NCBI RefSeq assembly: GCF_900162685.1
Contig: NZ_LT727828.1
Span: 832,824-896,823, forward strand
Length of the DNA: 64,000 nt
Source of the DNA: Terribacillus halophilus
GTDB lineage: Bacteria > Bacillota > Bacilli > Bacillales > Amphibacillaceae
Direction of reading: 5' to 3'
In this document: positions 1 through 7,387 of the stretch, in pieces
Numbering within the stretch: position 1 is the stretch's first letter
Layout: each line of letters opens with the position of its first letter
Notes under the pieces: model-generated
What the model was told of the DNA's origin: nothing
Database searches by the model: none
The model's input: the letters and a program-made list of their open reading frames with translations, nothing else
Position numbers and translations under genes: made by a program

Positions 1-762
1 GCACAAGCTGCGAAAGCAACGCTGCATGCATTGAAAGATATGCTAACAACAAGCAATGCGCCATCCGATTGGTTTAAAAAAGCAGAAGCCGCTCGCGTCC
101 ATATAGCTATCCAGCAAAACGATACAGATCGCATAAGGAATTGGCTCTCACTATTTGTACTTCAGGAACTGCCAATCCAGCAAAAGAGCTTATATGAATA
201 CATTACACTCGTTCATGCTTATGCAGCATTGGATGAAAGGCAAACTGCGCTCCGTTATATCAAGAAATTAATACCCTTCGTCAAATTCGGAGGGCGGATA
301 AGTGCGGAGATTGACCTTCTTGTTACACAGGCCGTGTTGTTGTATACGGAAGATACAGAAGCAGCCTTTGCATCACTCAAACAAGCTTTACGACTTAGTG
401 CAGATTCGAAATACCTGCGTACGTACTGGCTAGGCGGGGAAACAGCCCGAACCATGTTCGAAGAGCTGAGCCGAAGAGAAGAAGTGCCAAAAAAGCAAAT
501 AAAATATATCGAACAACTTCTTTCCTATTGGACGGAAGGCACGCAAGATGAACAATTGCAGAGCAAGCTGACAAAACGAGAATTGCAGCTTGTTTATCAG
601 TTGCAGTTAGGCAAACGCAATAATGAGATAGCGCAAGAGTTGGCATTATCACTTGGTACAGTGAAAGTTTACTTCCATCGTATTTATGAGAAACTCGGCG
701 TTAAAAATCGCAAACAAGCAAAGGAAATTGCAGCAGGCTTAGATTATTCCGAGATACTGTAA
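1..762 (+). CDS. LuxR/MalT-type HTH transcriptional regulator, 3' part
   Basis: The reading frame is open at the first base, so this is the C-terminal part of a longer gene; the first ATG (31) is internal. The last ~65 residues form a GerE/LuxR helix-turn-helix: LTKRELQLVYQL, then NNEIAQELALSLGTVKVYFHRIYEKL and GVKNRKQA. The preceding ~175 residues are helical and TPR-like, as in the C-terminal half of MalT/LAL-type regulators, which carry an N-terminal ATPase that would lie outside the window. Family knowledge says such proteins are inducer- and ATP-dependent activators. The target is unknown. No gene in the next 2 kb is an obvious partner. The gene ends with TAA; the next coding start is about 90 bases downstream. 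Confidence 0.85.
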   Translation, partial: AQAAKATLHALKDMLTTSNAPSDWFKKAEAARVHIAIQQNDTDRIRNWLSLFVLQELPIQQKSLYEYITLVHAYAALDERQTALRYIKKLIPFVKFGGRISAEIDLLVTQAVLLYTEDTEAAFASLKQALRLSADSKYLRTYWLGGETARTMFEELSRREEVPKKQIKYIEQLLSYWTEGTQDEQLQSKLTKRELQLVYQLQLGKRNNEIAQELALSLGTVKVYFHRIYEKLGVKNRKQAKEIAAGLDYSEIL

Positions 763-852
763 AGTTGCGCATATCTTTTGCAGAATATGCTGATTAGAGG
801 AAGTTTTTGTAGTAGAATGGAAGAAATGGTAATGTCGGAAGGAGGCAGCGCT

Positions 853-1251
853 GTGCTGCAAGCTGTGCATCATATTGCAATTATTTGTTCGGATTATGCA
901 GAATCCAAACGATTTTATACAGAGATATTAGGGTTAGAGAGTATAAGAGAAGTCTATCGAAAAGAAAGAGATTCTTATAAATTGGATTTAGCACTAGGAG
1001 ATGCATATGTGATTGAGTTATTCTCCTTCCCGAATCCGCCTGTCCGTCCAAGCTATCCGGAAGCTGCCGGTCTTAGGCATCTAGCTTTTACCGTTCATGA
1101 TGTCGAGCAAGAAGCGGCACGTTTAGAAGCAATGGGTGTAAAAACAGAGCCGGTACGCATTGATCCTTTCACGGAGAGAGCTTTTACTTTTTTCCAGGAT
1201 CCAGATGGACTGCCGATAGAATTGTATGAAGAGGGAGGAGAAGCGAAGTGA
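853..1251 (+). CDS. VOC-family (glyoxalase/bleomycin-resistance fold) protein, YaeR/GloA2-like
   Basis: A small single-domain protein of about 132 residues from the GTG at 853, which has a good RBS (GGAGG at 841) eight bases upstream; an in-frame TTG at 778 lacks one. It opens with VHHIAIICSDYAESKRFY and closes with FFQDPDGLPIELYE, with LRHLAFTVHDV in the middle: the paired beta-alpha-beta-beta-beta modules of the vicinal-oxygen-chelate fold, with His and Glu in the metal-ligand positions. The pattern IELFSFPNPPVRPSYPEA is like E. coli YaeR (GloA2), a glyoxalase-I homologue without an established in vivo substrate. Its stop overlaps the start of the next gene (GTGA), so the two are probably cotranslated. 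Cytosolic; substrate unknown. Confidence 0.8.
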   Translation: MLQAVHHIAIICSDYAESKRFYTEILGLESIREVYRKERDSYKLDLALGDAYVIELFSFPNPPVRPSYPEAAGLRHLAFTVHDVEQEAARLEAMGVKTEPVRIDPFTERAFTFFQDPDGLPIELYEEGGEAK

Positions 1252-1979
1252 AGAAAGAAACACTGTTAATCGGTACGTTTATTCTCTTTCTTGCTGTTGC
1301 TGTCTCCGCTTTCTTTTATATACAAAACAAATCTGTTACAAGCAGCTCCTTAAAAGCGAATGAACAGAAAGAGCAGACGCTTGCGGCGAAAGCGAAACTA
1401 TCAGCAACACCAAAAGAAGTGAAGGTCGAACATATCGAAGGAGAATTTGCCCTTCAAAAAGAAATGATTGCAGTAGAAGAAGAACTTGAATCGCTTGAAG
1501 AAGAGGCTGACACCGAAGAAGTTTTGACAACGGAAGAGGTGGCCGAGACAGAAGAAGCAGCAGAAACAGAAGACGATACATACAGCTCTGATTCTGAATA
1601 TGAAACGCCAGCATACTATTACACAGCTCCGGCGAGCAGTTCCTCTGGCAGCAGCTCCTCCAGCTATAACGGTGGCCGTTCATCGAATTATAGCGGAGGC
1701 AGCACGAGTGGCGGGTCTTCAAGCAGCGGATCTTCATCCAGCAGTAAGGATGAAGCGGATGAGTCCGAAGAGAAGCCAAAGCAAAAAAATCCTGAACGGG
1801 AAGAAAAACCAGTAAAGACACCTAAAGCCGATTCGAAGCCTGAAGAACCAGTGAAGGAAGAGAAACCGGTGAAGGAAGAGGAGCCCGAACCTGAGGTAGA
1901 ACCAGAACCTGAGGAACCGGAATCTGAACCAAATCAAGATAAAGAGGAAGAAAAAGAGGAAATTAAGGCAGTAGGGTAA
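1248..1979 (+). CDS. Ser/Glu/Pro-rich membrane-anchored hypothetical protein
   Basis: 243 residues, GTG start overlapping the previous stop. Residues ~5-25 (LLIGTFILFLAVAVSAFFYI) form a single hydrophobic anchor after two lysines, so the rest is probably outside the cell. Residues ~65-115 are strongly acidic (EELESLEEEADTEEV), ~125-165 are Tyr/Ser/Gly-rich, and the C-terminal ~75 residues are a Glu/Lys/Pro repeat built on EEKPVKEE and EPEPE units. There is no catalytic motif and no LPXTG signal. Low complexity suggests an extended wall-spanning spacer or a cell-surface protein; I do not recognise a family. A terminator follows immediately. Long frames on the opposite strand over the acidic repeat are by-products of codon bias. 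Confidence 0.6.
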   Translation: MKKETLLIGTFILFLAVAVSAFFYIQNKSVTSSSLKANEQKEQTLAAKAKLSATPKEVKVEHIEGEFALQKEMIAVEEELESLEEEADTEEVLTTEEVAETEEAAETEDDTYSSDSEYETPAYYYTAPASSSSGSSSSSYNGGRSSNYSGGSTSGGSSSSGSSSSSKDEADESEEKPKQKNPEREEKPVKTPKADSKPEEPVKEEKPVKEEEPEPEVEPEPEEPESEPNQDKEEEKEEIKAVG

Positions 1980-1987
1980 TGCCCGCC

Positions 1988-2022
1988 AGTCGCACAAGTA
2001 CAAATGTGCGGCTTTTCTTTTA
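1988..2022 (+). terminator. Rho-independent terminator after the Ser/Glu-rich gene
   Basis: CGCACA (1991-1996) pairs with TGTGCG (2005-2010) and is followed by GCTTTTCTTTT. It separates the upstream gene pair from ppx. Confidence 0.6.
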
Positions 2023-2092
2023 GGCAAAATGTTACGTTGCACTTACTTTGGGTAATATGGAGACAAAGGCTGAAGATGTGAGGGGATGTAGA

Positions 2093-3640
2093 ATGAAAAC
2101 CAAGTATTATGCCATTATTGATATTGGTTCAAATACCATGCGACTTGTAGTGTATGTGCGAGATAAAAGCGGTCGTATTAAAGAAAGAGAAAATGTAAAG
2201 GTTGTCGCACGTCTGCGCAACTATCTTGGTACAGATGGTGTACTGGACGAGAACGGAATCAAGACGCTAATCAAAACACTGCAGAGTTTCCAAGAAGTGA
2301 CGCGTTTTTATGAATTGGAGACGACAACATGTGTAGCGACAGCGACCGTGCGTCACGCGAAGAACCAGCAAGAAATCTTAGATTTGGTAGAGCAAAAGAC
2401 GGATTTCCGTATCAAGGTGCTGTCTGATTATGAAGAAGCGTATCTTGGCTATTTGGCAGTAACGAACAGTACGCCATTTCGCGATGGAATCACAATTGAC
2501 ATCGGTGGCGGCAGTACGGAAGTAACGTATTTTGAAAGTAAAGAATTGCGCTTCTATTATAGTTTTCCATTCGGTGCTTTATCATTAAAACGGCAGTTTG
2601 TAGCTGGAGAAAAACCGACAGAAGAAGAACTGAAGCAAATTCATACCTATGTTTGTGAGCAGCTTCGAACTTTGGAATGGTTGGAAGACAAACAGCAGCC
2701 GATTATTGCTATCGGAGGCAGCGCGCGTAATGTCGTCCAAATACACCAAGAAGAAGTCGGCTATCCGTTAGCAGGCTTGCATCAATATAAGATGACGAAG
2801 CAGGATATCGAGAAAATAGAAGATGAGATTACGCCGCTCAGTTTTGCTGAGTTGCAGAAAGTCGACGGACTGTCCAAAGATCGGGCGGATATTATTTTGC
2901 CAGCGATGCAAGTATTCCGCTGCCTGCTTGATTACGTCGGCACAAGTGATTTTGTACTAAGCCGAAAAGGGCTTCGTGATGGACTGCTGTTTGAAGTACT
3001 GCATCGTCGAGAAGAGATGACGCTGTTTACCGACGTTCTCGATCGCAGTTTTGATGAGCTGGCGAAGGATTTTGAAATTGATGTCAACAAGGCAAAAAAT
3101 CGGCAGGAAACAGCACTGCAGCTGGCGAAGCTTGTAGAGAAGCAAGGATTGGTAACTTTAACGGACCATGATATCTTTTTAGTGAGATATGCAGCGTATG
3201 TGTACAACATTGGCGCGTACATTGATACAGAATCGGGCAATCAGCATTCGTTTTATTTATTGGCCAATCGTACAATTGATGGCCTGCTGCATAAAGATCG
3301 AATTATTTTAGCACTGCTTGCATCCTTCAAAAATAAATCCTTCTACAACCGAAATGCAGAAGTGTTCCAAACTTGGTTCCAAGAGGAGGAGCTTGCGCAT
3401 TACCGGTTGCTTGGAGCCGTAATTAAGTTAGCCAGCAGTCTGCATGCGACAAAGCGCAATATTATATCAGCTATTGATATGCAGCAAGAAGGCGAGGAGC
3501 TTGTTCTGACAGTTACATGTAAAGAAGATTGGCGTGCAGAAAGCTACCAGGTGGAAAAACAAAAGAAACACCTCGAAAAGCAGCTGCGCCGTAATATCCA
3601 GCTCGCATTTCAGGAGGACGCAACTTCCTATATAAGTTAA
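2093..3640 (+). CDS. ppx: Exopolyphosphatase, Ppx/GppA family
   Basis: 515 residues from the ATG at 2093, chosen because of the GAGGGG site 7 bases upstream; a TTG at 2048 gives a 15-residue extension without an RBS. The N-terminal ASKHA phosphatase fold shows phosphate-1 AIIDIGSNTMRLVVY and phosphate-2 ITIDIGGGSTEVTYFE, with FPFGALSLKRQF between and AIGGSARN further on. The C-terminal ~200 residues are the helical HD-like extension of long Ppx enzymes. It removes terminal phosphates from polyphosphate (possibly also pppGpp) in the cytosol. It lies just upstream of ppk, the usual paired arrangement for polyphosphate turnover, although a promoter-like region in the 90-base gap suggests ppk can be transcribed separately. 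Confidence 0.92.
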   Translation: MKTKYYAIIDIGSNTMRLVVYVRDKSGRIKERENVKVVARLRNYLGTDGVLDENGIKTLIKTLQSFQEVTRFYELETTTCVATATVRHAKNQQEILDLVEQKTDFRIKVLSDYEEAYLGYLAVTNSTPFRDGITIDIGGGSTEVTYFESKELRFYYSFPFGALSLKRQFVAGEKPTEEELKQIHTYVCEQLRTLEWLEDKQQPIIAIGGSARNVVQIHQEEVGYPLAGLHQYKMTKQDIEKIEDEITPLSFAELQKVDGLSKDRADIILPAMQVFRCLLDYVGTSDFVLSRKGLRDGLLFEVLHRREEMTLFTDVLDRSFDELAKDFEIDVNKAKNRQETALQLAKLVEKQGLVTLTDHDIFLVRYAAYVYNIGAYIDTESGNQHSFYLLANRTIDGLLHKDRIILALLASFKNKSFYNRNAEVFQTWFQEEELAHYRLLGAVIKLASSLHATKRNIISAIDMQQEGEELVLTVTCKEDWRAESYQVEKQKKHLEKQLRRNIQLAFQEDATSYIS

Positions 3641-3642
3641 TC

Positions 3643-3697
3643 TTTACACAAATTTTACATTTGTTTTGACTGCTGAAAGAGGCGCAGCTGTTATAAT
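3643..3697 (+). promoter_or_regulatory. Possible PhoP box and promoter in front of ppk
   Basis: Two perfect TTTACA hexamers start at 3643 and 3654, exactly 11 bases apart, and a weaker third (TTTGAC, 3665) keeps the same 11-base period. TATAAT lies at 3692. Bacillus PhoP binds direct TTWAYA-like repeats with about 11-bp period that stand in for a -35 element. The third repeat is poor, so this is a suggestion. Confidence 0.4.
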
Positions 3698-3728
3698 AAA
3701 TGGGAAGAATATTGTCGAAAAGTGGTGC

Positions 3729-5855
3729 GTGGGATTGAGAACAGAGGAACAGCTGCGGGTAGAATTGAATAACCCGAATTATTATAATAACCGGGAATTG
3801 AGTTGGCTTGCTTTTAATGAACGAGTGCTGGAGGAAGCGCTTGATAAGCGCAACCCTTTGTTGGAGAGGCTAAAGTTTCTGTCAATTTTCAGTTCCAATT
3901 TGGACGAGTTCATTATGGTGCGAGTAGCTGGTCTGAAAGATCAAGTAAAAGCTGGTTTCAATCGGCCGGAGAATAAGGCTGGCATGACGCCGAAGCAGCA
4001 GCTTCAGAAAATAGGCGCCAAGGCGCACCGTCTTGTAGAAGTGCAAAATAGTGTTTTCCAAGAGAGTGTCATTCCAGAACTGCGAGAAGAAAATGTAGAA
4101 CTGCTGAAAATGGAGCAGCTTTCCAGTGTGCAGTTGCAACGTATGGAAACATTTTTCGAAGAAGAGATTTTTCCTGTCCTCACACCGATGGCAGTTGATG
4201 CTTACCGGCCGTTTCCAATGCTGCTCAACAAAAGCTTAAACTTAGCGGTTTCCTTACTAGATGAAAGGGAGCTTGACGAGACGAACCAGCATAAGCGAGC
4301 GATTGTACAAGTACCTGCCGTGCTGGATCGGTTTATTCCACTAGCAGATACAGCTGAAGATGCGCTGCATTTCGTTCTGCTGGAAGATGTAATCAGCCAT
4401 TATATCCACAAGCTCTTCCGTGGTTATCAGATTAAATCATCCACTGTATTCCGAATTACCAGGAATGCAGACCTGACAATCCATGAAGAAGGAGCTCGTG
4501 ACCTATTAAAGGTCATCGAGAAAGAACTAAAGAAGCGTAAATGGGGCGCAGCCGTCCGGCTGGAAATCCCGAAGCAGGAATATGACCTTAGCATGGTTAC
4601 CTTCTTAACAGAAACATTAGATATACACCGCAAAGATGTATATGAAATTGATGGACCAATTGACCTGACAAAAATGATGCAATTCTATAAATTAGTAGCA
4701 CCAAAACGAGAACATCTCGTTTACGAAACCCTTATTCCGCAGCCGCCGGCAGAGATTGAGACGGATGAAAATTTATTTGATGCTATTAACGACCGGGATA
4801 TTTTCCTGCACCATCCTTACGAGTCTTTTGAGCCCGTTGTCGAGTTAGTCTCAAAAGCAGCAGATGATCCTGACGTTCTGGCCATTAAGCAGACGCTTTA
4901 CCGTGTAAGCGGCGATTCGCCAATAATTGATGCGTTAAAACGAGCAGCCGAGAAAGGCAAACAAGTGACTGTTTTGTTCGAATTGAAAGCGCGTTTTGAT
5001 GAAGAGAATAATGTGCAATGGGCGAAGGAGCTGGAGAAATCCGGCTGTCATGTCATCTATGGGATGACACACTTGAAAACCCACAGTAAGATTACACTAG
5101 TCGTACGGAGAAAACATAACCGAATTGAGCGCTTTGTTCATCTTGGTACGGGCAACTACAATGATCAGACGGCCAAGCTATACACAGATATGGGGCTGTT
5201 CACTTCGAAACGGAAGATGGGTATTGATGCGACGAATTTCTTTAATTATTTGAGTGGATATACCGAGAAGCCAACCTTCCATCATTTGTCGGTAGCGCCA
5301 TTTGATATCCGAGTCGATATTATTAAGATGATTGATGATGAAATCCAGATGCATAAGCGATATAACAATGGACGTATTATCATGAAAATGAATTCGCTTA
5401 CGGATAAGCCGATCATTCAGAAGCTGTACGAAGCATCCATTGCTGGCATACAAATAGATTTGATCATCCGAGGAATCTGTTGTTTACGGCCGGGAATAAA
5501 AGGAATCAGTGAAAATATTCGGGTCAGAAGTATTGTCGGAAGATACTTAGAGCATACACGCATTTATTATTTCCATCATAGCGGCGAAGAGAAAATGCAG
5601 TTGTCTTCAGCGGATATGATGACACGAAATATGGAGAAGCGAGTGGAGATCTTATTCCCGATTTATGACGGACCGATCAAACGTCGTATTCGCAATATTC
5701 TTGATTTGATGCTTCAAGATAACAGCAAAGCGAGAGAGCAGGATGAATTCGGTGTCTATCATTATGTGATACGAGGAGACAACGAAGAGCTGATTGATAG
5801 CCAGATGACCTTGTTTGCTGAAGCATATCATCACGTGATGGAGGATGAAGAATAG
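3729..5855 (+). CDS. ppk: Polyphosphate kinase
   Basis: About 700 residues. Domains in order: N-terminal helical domain (NNRELSWLAFNERVLEEA, SSNLDEFIMVRVAGL), head domain, and two phospholipase-D-like C-terminal domains. The catalytic histidine is probably the one in HLKTHSKITLVVRR; a second conserved His is in YYFHHSGEEKMQLSSADMMTRN. It transfers the gamma phosphate of ATP to a growing polyphosphate chain via phosphohistidine, usually at the membrane. The start is uncertain: no codon between 3700 and 3770 has a clear RBS. GTG 3729, TTG 3735 and TTG 3765 are all in frame, and a TTG at 3666 overlaps the promoter-like region and is unlikely. It follows ppx by about 90 bases and ends at a strong hairpin. 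Confidence 0.92.
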   Translation: MGLRTEEQLRVELNNPNYYNNRELSWLAFNERVLEEALDKRNPLLERLKFLSIFSSNLDEFIMVRVAGLKDQVKAGFNRPENKAGMTPKQQLQKIGAKAHRLVEVQNSVFQESVIPELREENVELLKMEQLSSVQLQRMETFFEEEIFPVLTPMAVDAYRPFPMLLNKSLNLAVSLLDERELDETNQHKRAIVQVPAVLDRFIPLADTAEDALHFVLLEDVISHYIHKLFRGYQIKSSTVFRITRNADLTIHEEGARDLLKVIEKELKKRKWGAAVRLEIPKQEYDLSMVTFLTETLDIHRKDVYEIDGPIDLTKMMQFYKLVAPKREHLVYETLIPQPPAEIETDENLFDAINDRDIFLHHPYESFEPVVELVSKAADDPDVLAIKQTLYRVSGDSPIIDALKRAAEKGKQVTVLFELKARFDEENNVQWAKELEKSGCHVIYGMTHLKTHSKITLVVRRKHNRIERFVHLGTGNYNDQTAKLYTDMGLFTSKRKMGIDATNFFNYLSGYTEKPTFHHLSVAPFDIRVDIIKMIDDEIQMHKRYNNGRIIMKMNSLTDKPIIQKLYEASIAGIQIDLIIRGICCLRPGIKGISENIRVRSIVGRYLEHTRIYYFHHSGEEKMQLSSADMMTRNMEKRVEILFPIYDGPIKRRIRNILDLMLQDNSKAREQDEFGVYHYVIRGDNEELIDSQMTLFAEAYHHVMEDEE

Positions 5856-5895
5856 GAAGGAACTGCAGCTGAGGCAAAAGTATTCAGATTATATA

Positions 5896-5935
5896 GAATC
5901 CAAACGATACTGCAAAATCGTTTGGATTCTTTTAA
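5896..5935 (+). terminator. Terminator after ppk, 13-bp perfect stem
   Basis: GAATCCAAACGAT (5896-5908) pairs perfectly with ATCGTTTGGATTC (5917-5929), followed by TTTTAAT. The same ATCCAAAC-type stem recurs at 19437, 23250 and 33814. Confidence 0.85.
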
Positions 5936-6003
5936 TATATCAATGCGTTGCACGATCTTGCTTAGGAAAATTGCACAGCTAGTTTTTCAATCTCTTCTAT
6001 GTT

Positions 6004-6036
6004 TCGACAGAATTTACTGGTAACTATTGTTATAAT
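6004..6036 (+). promoter_or_regulatory. Extended -10 promoter of the following gene
   Basis: TGTTATAAT (6028-6036) is a perfect extended -10. A -35-like TCGACA lies at 6004 with an overlong 21-base gap, so the extended -10 probably does the work. Confidence 0.45.
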
Positions 6037-6090
6037 GGAATCTAGCAATTTTTTATTCTAATTTTATAGTTCCAACAAGGAGGCAGTACG

Positions 6091-6759
6091 TTGAAGGCAT
6101 TTTTTATTACATTATTAAGTATTGTGTTAGTAGCCATCATAGGTACAGGAGCTTACTTTTACTTATCAGAAGATGGAGAAAGCAGTGCGGATTCAAAGCA
6201 GAAGGAACAGACAGCTGCTGAGCAAGCAGCAGCGGAAGAAGAACAAGAAGTAGTTGAGATCGAGCCTGTGGAAGAAAAAGAAGATGGCGCCTCACAGCTC
6301 ACCGATCTCTCTGGTGATACGAAAGATTTTCTTTCCACACTAACATATAAACAATACGATACGTCAGTGGCATATAAGAATGAAGAGCTCGCCAAACAAC
6401 TTATCAGCGAACAGCATGCCTATTTGAACGATCTTACCGGATGGGGCCATATTAAAACCGTAGACATTGATTATTTGGCTCAATCCGAAGAATGGAAACA
6501 GCTGAAGGAGGATGTAGAACGTCTGCGCACAGAAGGCTTTGCAGCTTCTGAAGCGGTAAACGATATGTGGAACGCAGAAGCATTTATGCGCATTGCAACC
6601 GACAGTGCAGATGTGAACAGCTTACGTTATGTGCACCGTATCTTCCATGACTTAGACGCAGAAATCAATGGGGCGAATGTGGACAAGATATGGGATGCAA
6701 CACGGGCATTTGGTGCAGAGACCGAGACGCAAGAACTGTATGAATATATTAAGGGATAA
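6091..6759 (+). CDS. Membrane-anchored protein with acidic linker and helical C-terminal domain
   Basis: 222 residues from a TTG with a textbook site (AAGGAGG, 6078) upstream. Residues ~3-26 (FFITLLSIVLVAIIGTGAYFYL) are a single N-terminal membrane segment with the bulk outside. Residues ~27-70 are a Glu/Ala/Gln-rich linker. The C-terminal ~150 residues form a folded, mostly helical domain with LAKQLISEQHAYLNDLTGWGHIKTVDIDYLAQSEEW and a later MRIATDSADVNSLRYVHRIFHDLDAEIN. It resembles a Bacillaceae family of unknown function (possibly the DUF6241 group; this name is from memory and unchecked). Monocistronic: own promoter and own terminator. Role unknown. Confidence 0.6.
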   Translation: MKAFFITLLSIVLVAIIGTGAYFYLSEDGESSADSKQKEQTAAEQAAAEEEQEVVEIEPVEEKEDGASQLTDLSGDTKDFLSTLTYKQYDTSVAYKNEELAKQLISEQHAYLNDLTGWGHIKTVDIDYLAQSEEWKQLKEDVERLRTEGFAASEAVNDMWNAEAFMRIATDSADVNSLRYVHRIFHDLDAEINGANVDKIWDATRAFGAETETQELYEYIKG

Positions 6760-6763
6760 AGCA

Positions 6764-6798
6764 AAAGCAGAAGGATAAGGTCCTTCTGCTTTTTTTAT
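6764..6798 (+). terminator. Terminator, 12-bp stem
   Basis: AAAGCAGAAGGA (6764-6775) pairs with TCCTTCTGCTTT (6781-6792), followed by a T run. Confidence 0.85.
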
Positions 6799-6799
6799 T

Positions 6800-7124
6800 T
6801 TGTTCAGATTCATCTGCTGTCTCATTATTTATATACATCTACCTTCACTATCACAAGTTGTGTTCATATTGAATATAAAGAAATTAATAAGCTCCTATTT
6901 AAATGTGAAGATTAAATATTCATGCTAATTTCACTTCTATATAACGGTCTAAAAACATACTATTATGTGCGAATGTTTGTTGTTGTTTGCAGGGCTAGAT
7001 TATATGCTGGATTACTTACAACATACGTGAGCATAAACACCTATTACAAAGGTTTGATTTTTACGCTTGGAAATTGGGATGAATAGCTGATATTTTTACC
7101 GTATTTTAGAAAGTGGGTGTCATC
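6800..7124. other. AT-rich intergenic region, no gene seen
   Basis: About 325 bases without a convincing coding frame, hairpin or consensus promoter. It is AT-rich and probably holds the promoter of the small ORF at 7125; TTGATT (about 7054) is a possible weak -35. Confidence 0.4.
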
Positions 7125-7268
7125 ATGAAGATTTTCTATAAGCTCGCCTGTAAAATGCGAGGACGGCATAAGATTGATACAATTACAGATTCGTGTAAAT
7201 GTGGTTACGTAAGAAGTCACTTAAAAGAGAAACACCAGATTGAGGATTTTTACCTAAAAACACGCTAA
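7125..7268 (+). CDS. Small Cys-containing protein (47 residues), hypothetical
   Basis: ATG 7125 to TAA 7266-7268. A Shine-Dalgarno-like AAGTGGGTG lies 5-13 bases upstream and a proper terminator starts 18 bases after the stop, so the ORF is framed like a real gene. The product is basic, starts MKIFYKLACKMRGRHK and contains DSCKCGYVRSHLKEKH. Three Cys and several His residues could make a small metal-binding unit, but there is only one CxC pair and no complete zinc-ribbon pattern. Family not recognised. The main alternative is a chance frame in an untranslated RNA. Confidence 0.45.
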   Translation: MKIFYKLACKMRGRHKIDTITDSCKCGYVRSHLKEKHQIEDFYLKTR

Positions 7269-7286
7269 ATCATTTTTCTTCATCAA

Positions 7287-7319
7287 AACAACCCTTCCAA
7301 TTAGGCAGGGTTGTTTTTC
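7287..7319 (+). terminator. Terminator after the small ORF
   Basis: AACAACCCT (7287-7295) pairs with AGGGTTGTT (7307-7315), followed by TTTTT. Confidence 0.75.
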
Positions 7320-7387
7320 AGTTAAAAATATTAATAAAAAAGGTGCTCGGAAACACGCTATCCTAACCGTATACCAGATCTATATGT

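Noticed and set aside
1336-1821. Long minus-strand frame over the Ser/Glu-rich gene, with others nearby on both strands
   Set aside because: Repetitive GAA/GAG codons open the other frames; Leu/Cys-rich products, no RBS.
7054-7090. Sigma-B promoter before the small ORF
   Set aside because: GTTTGA and GGGATG are too far from consensus in sequence and spacing.
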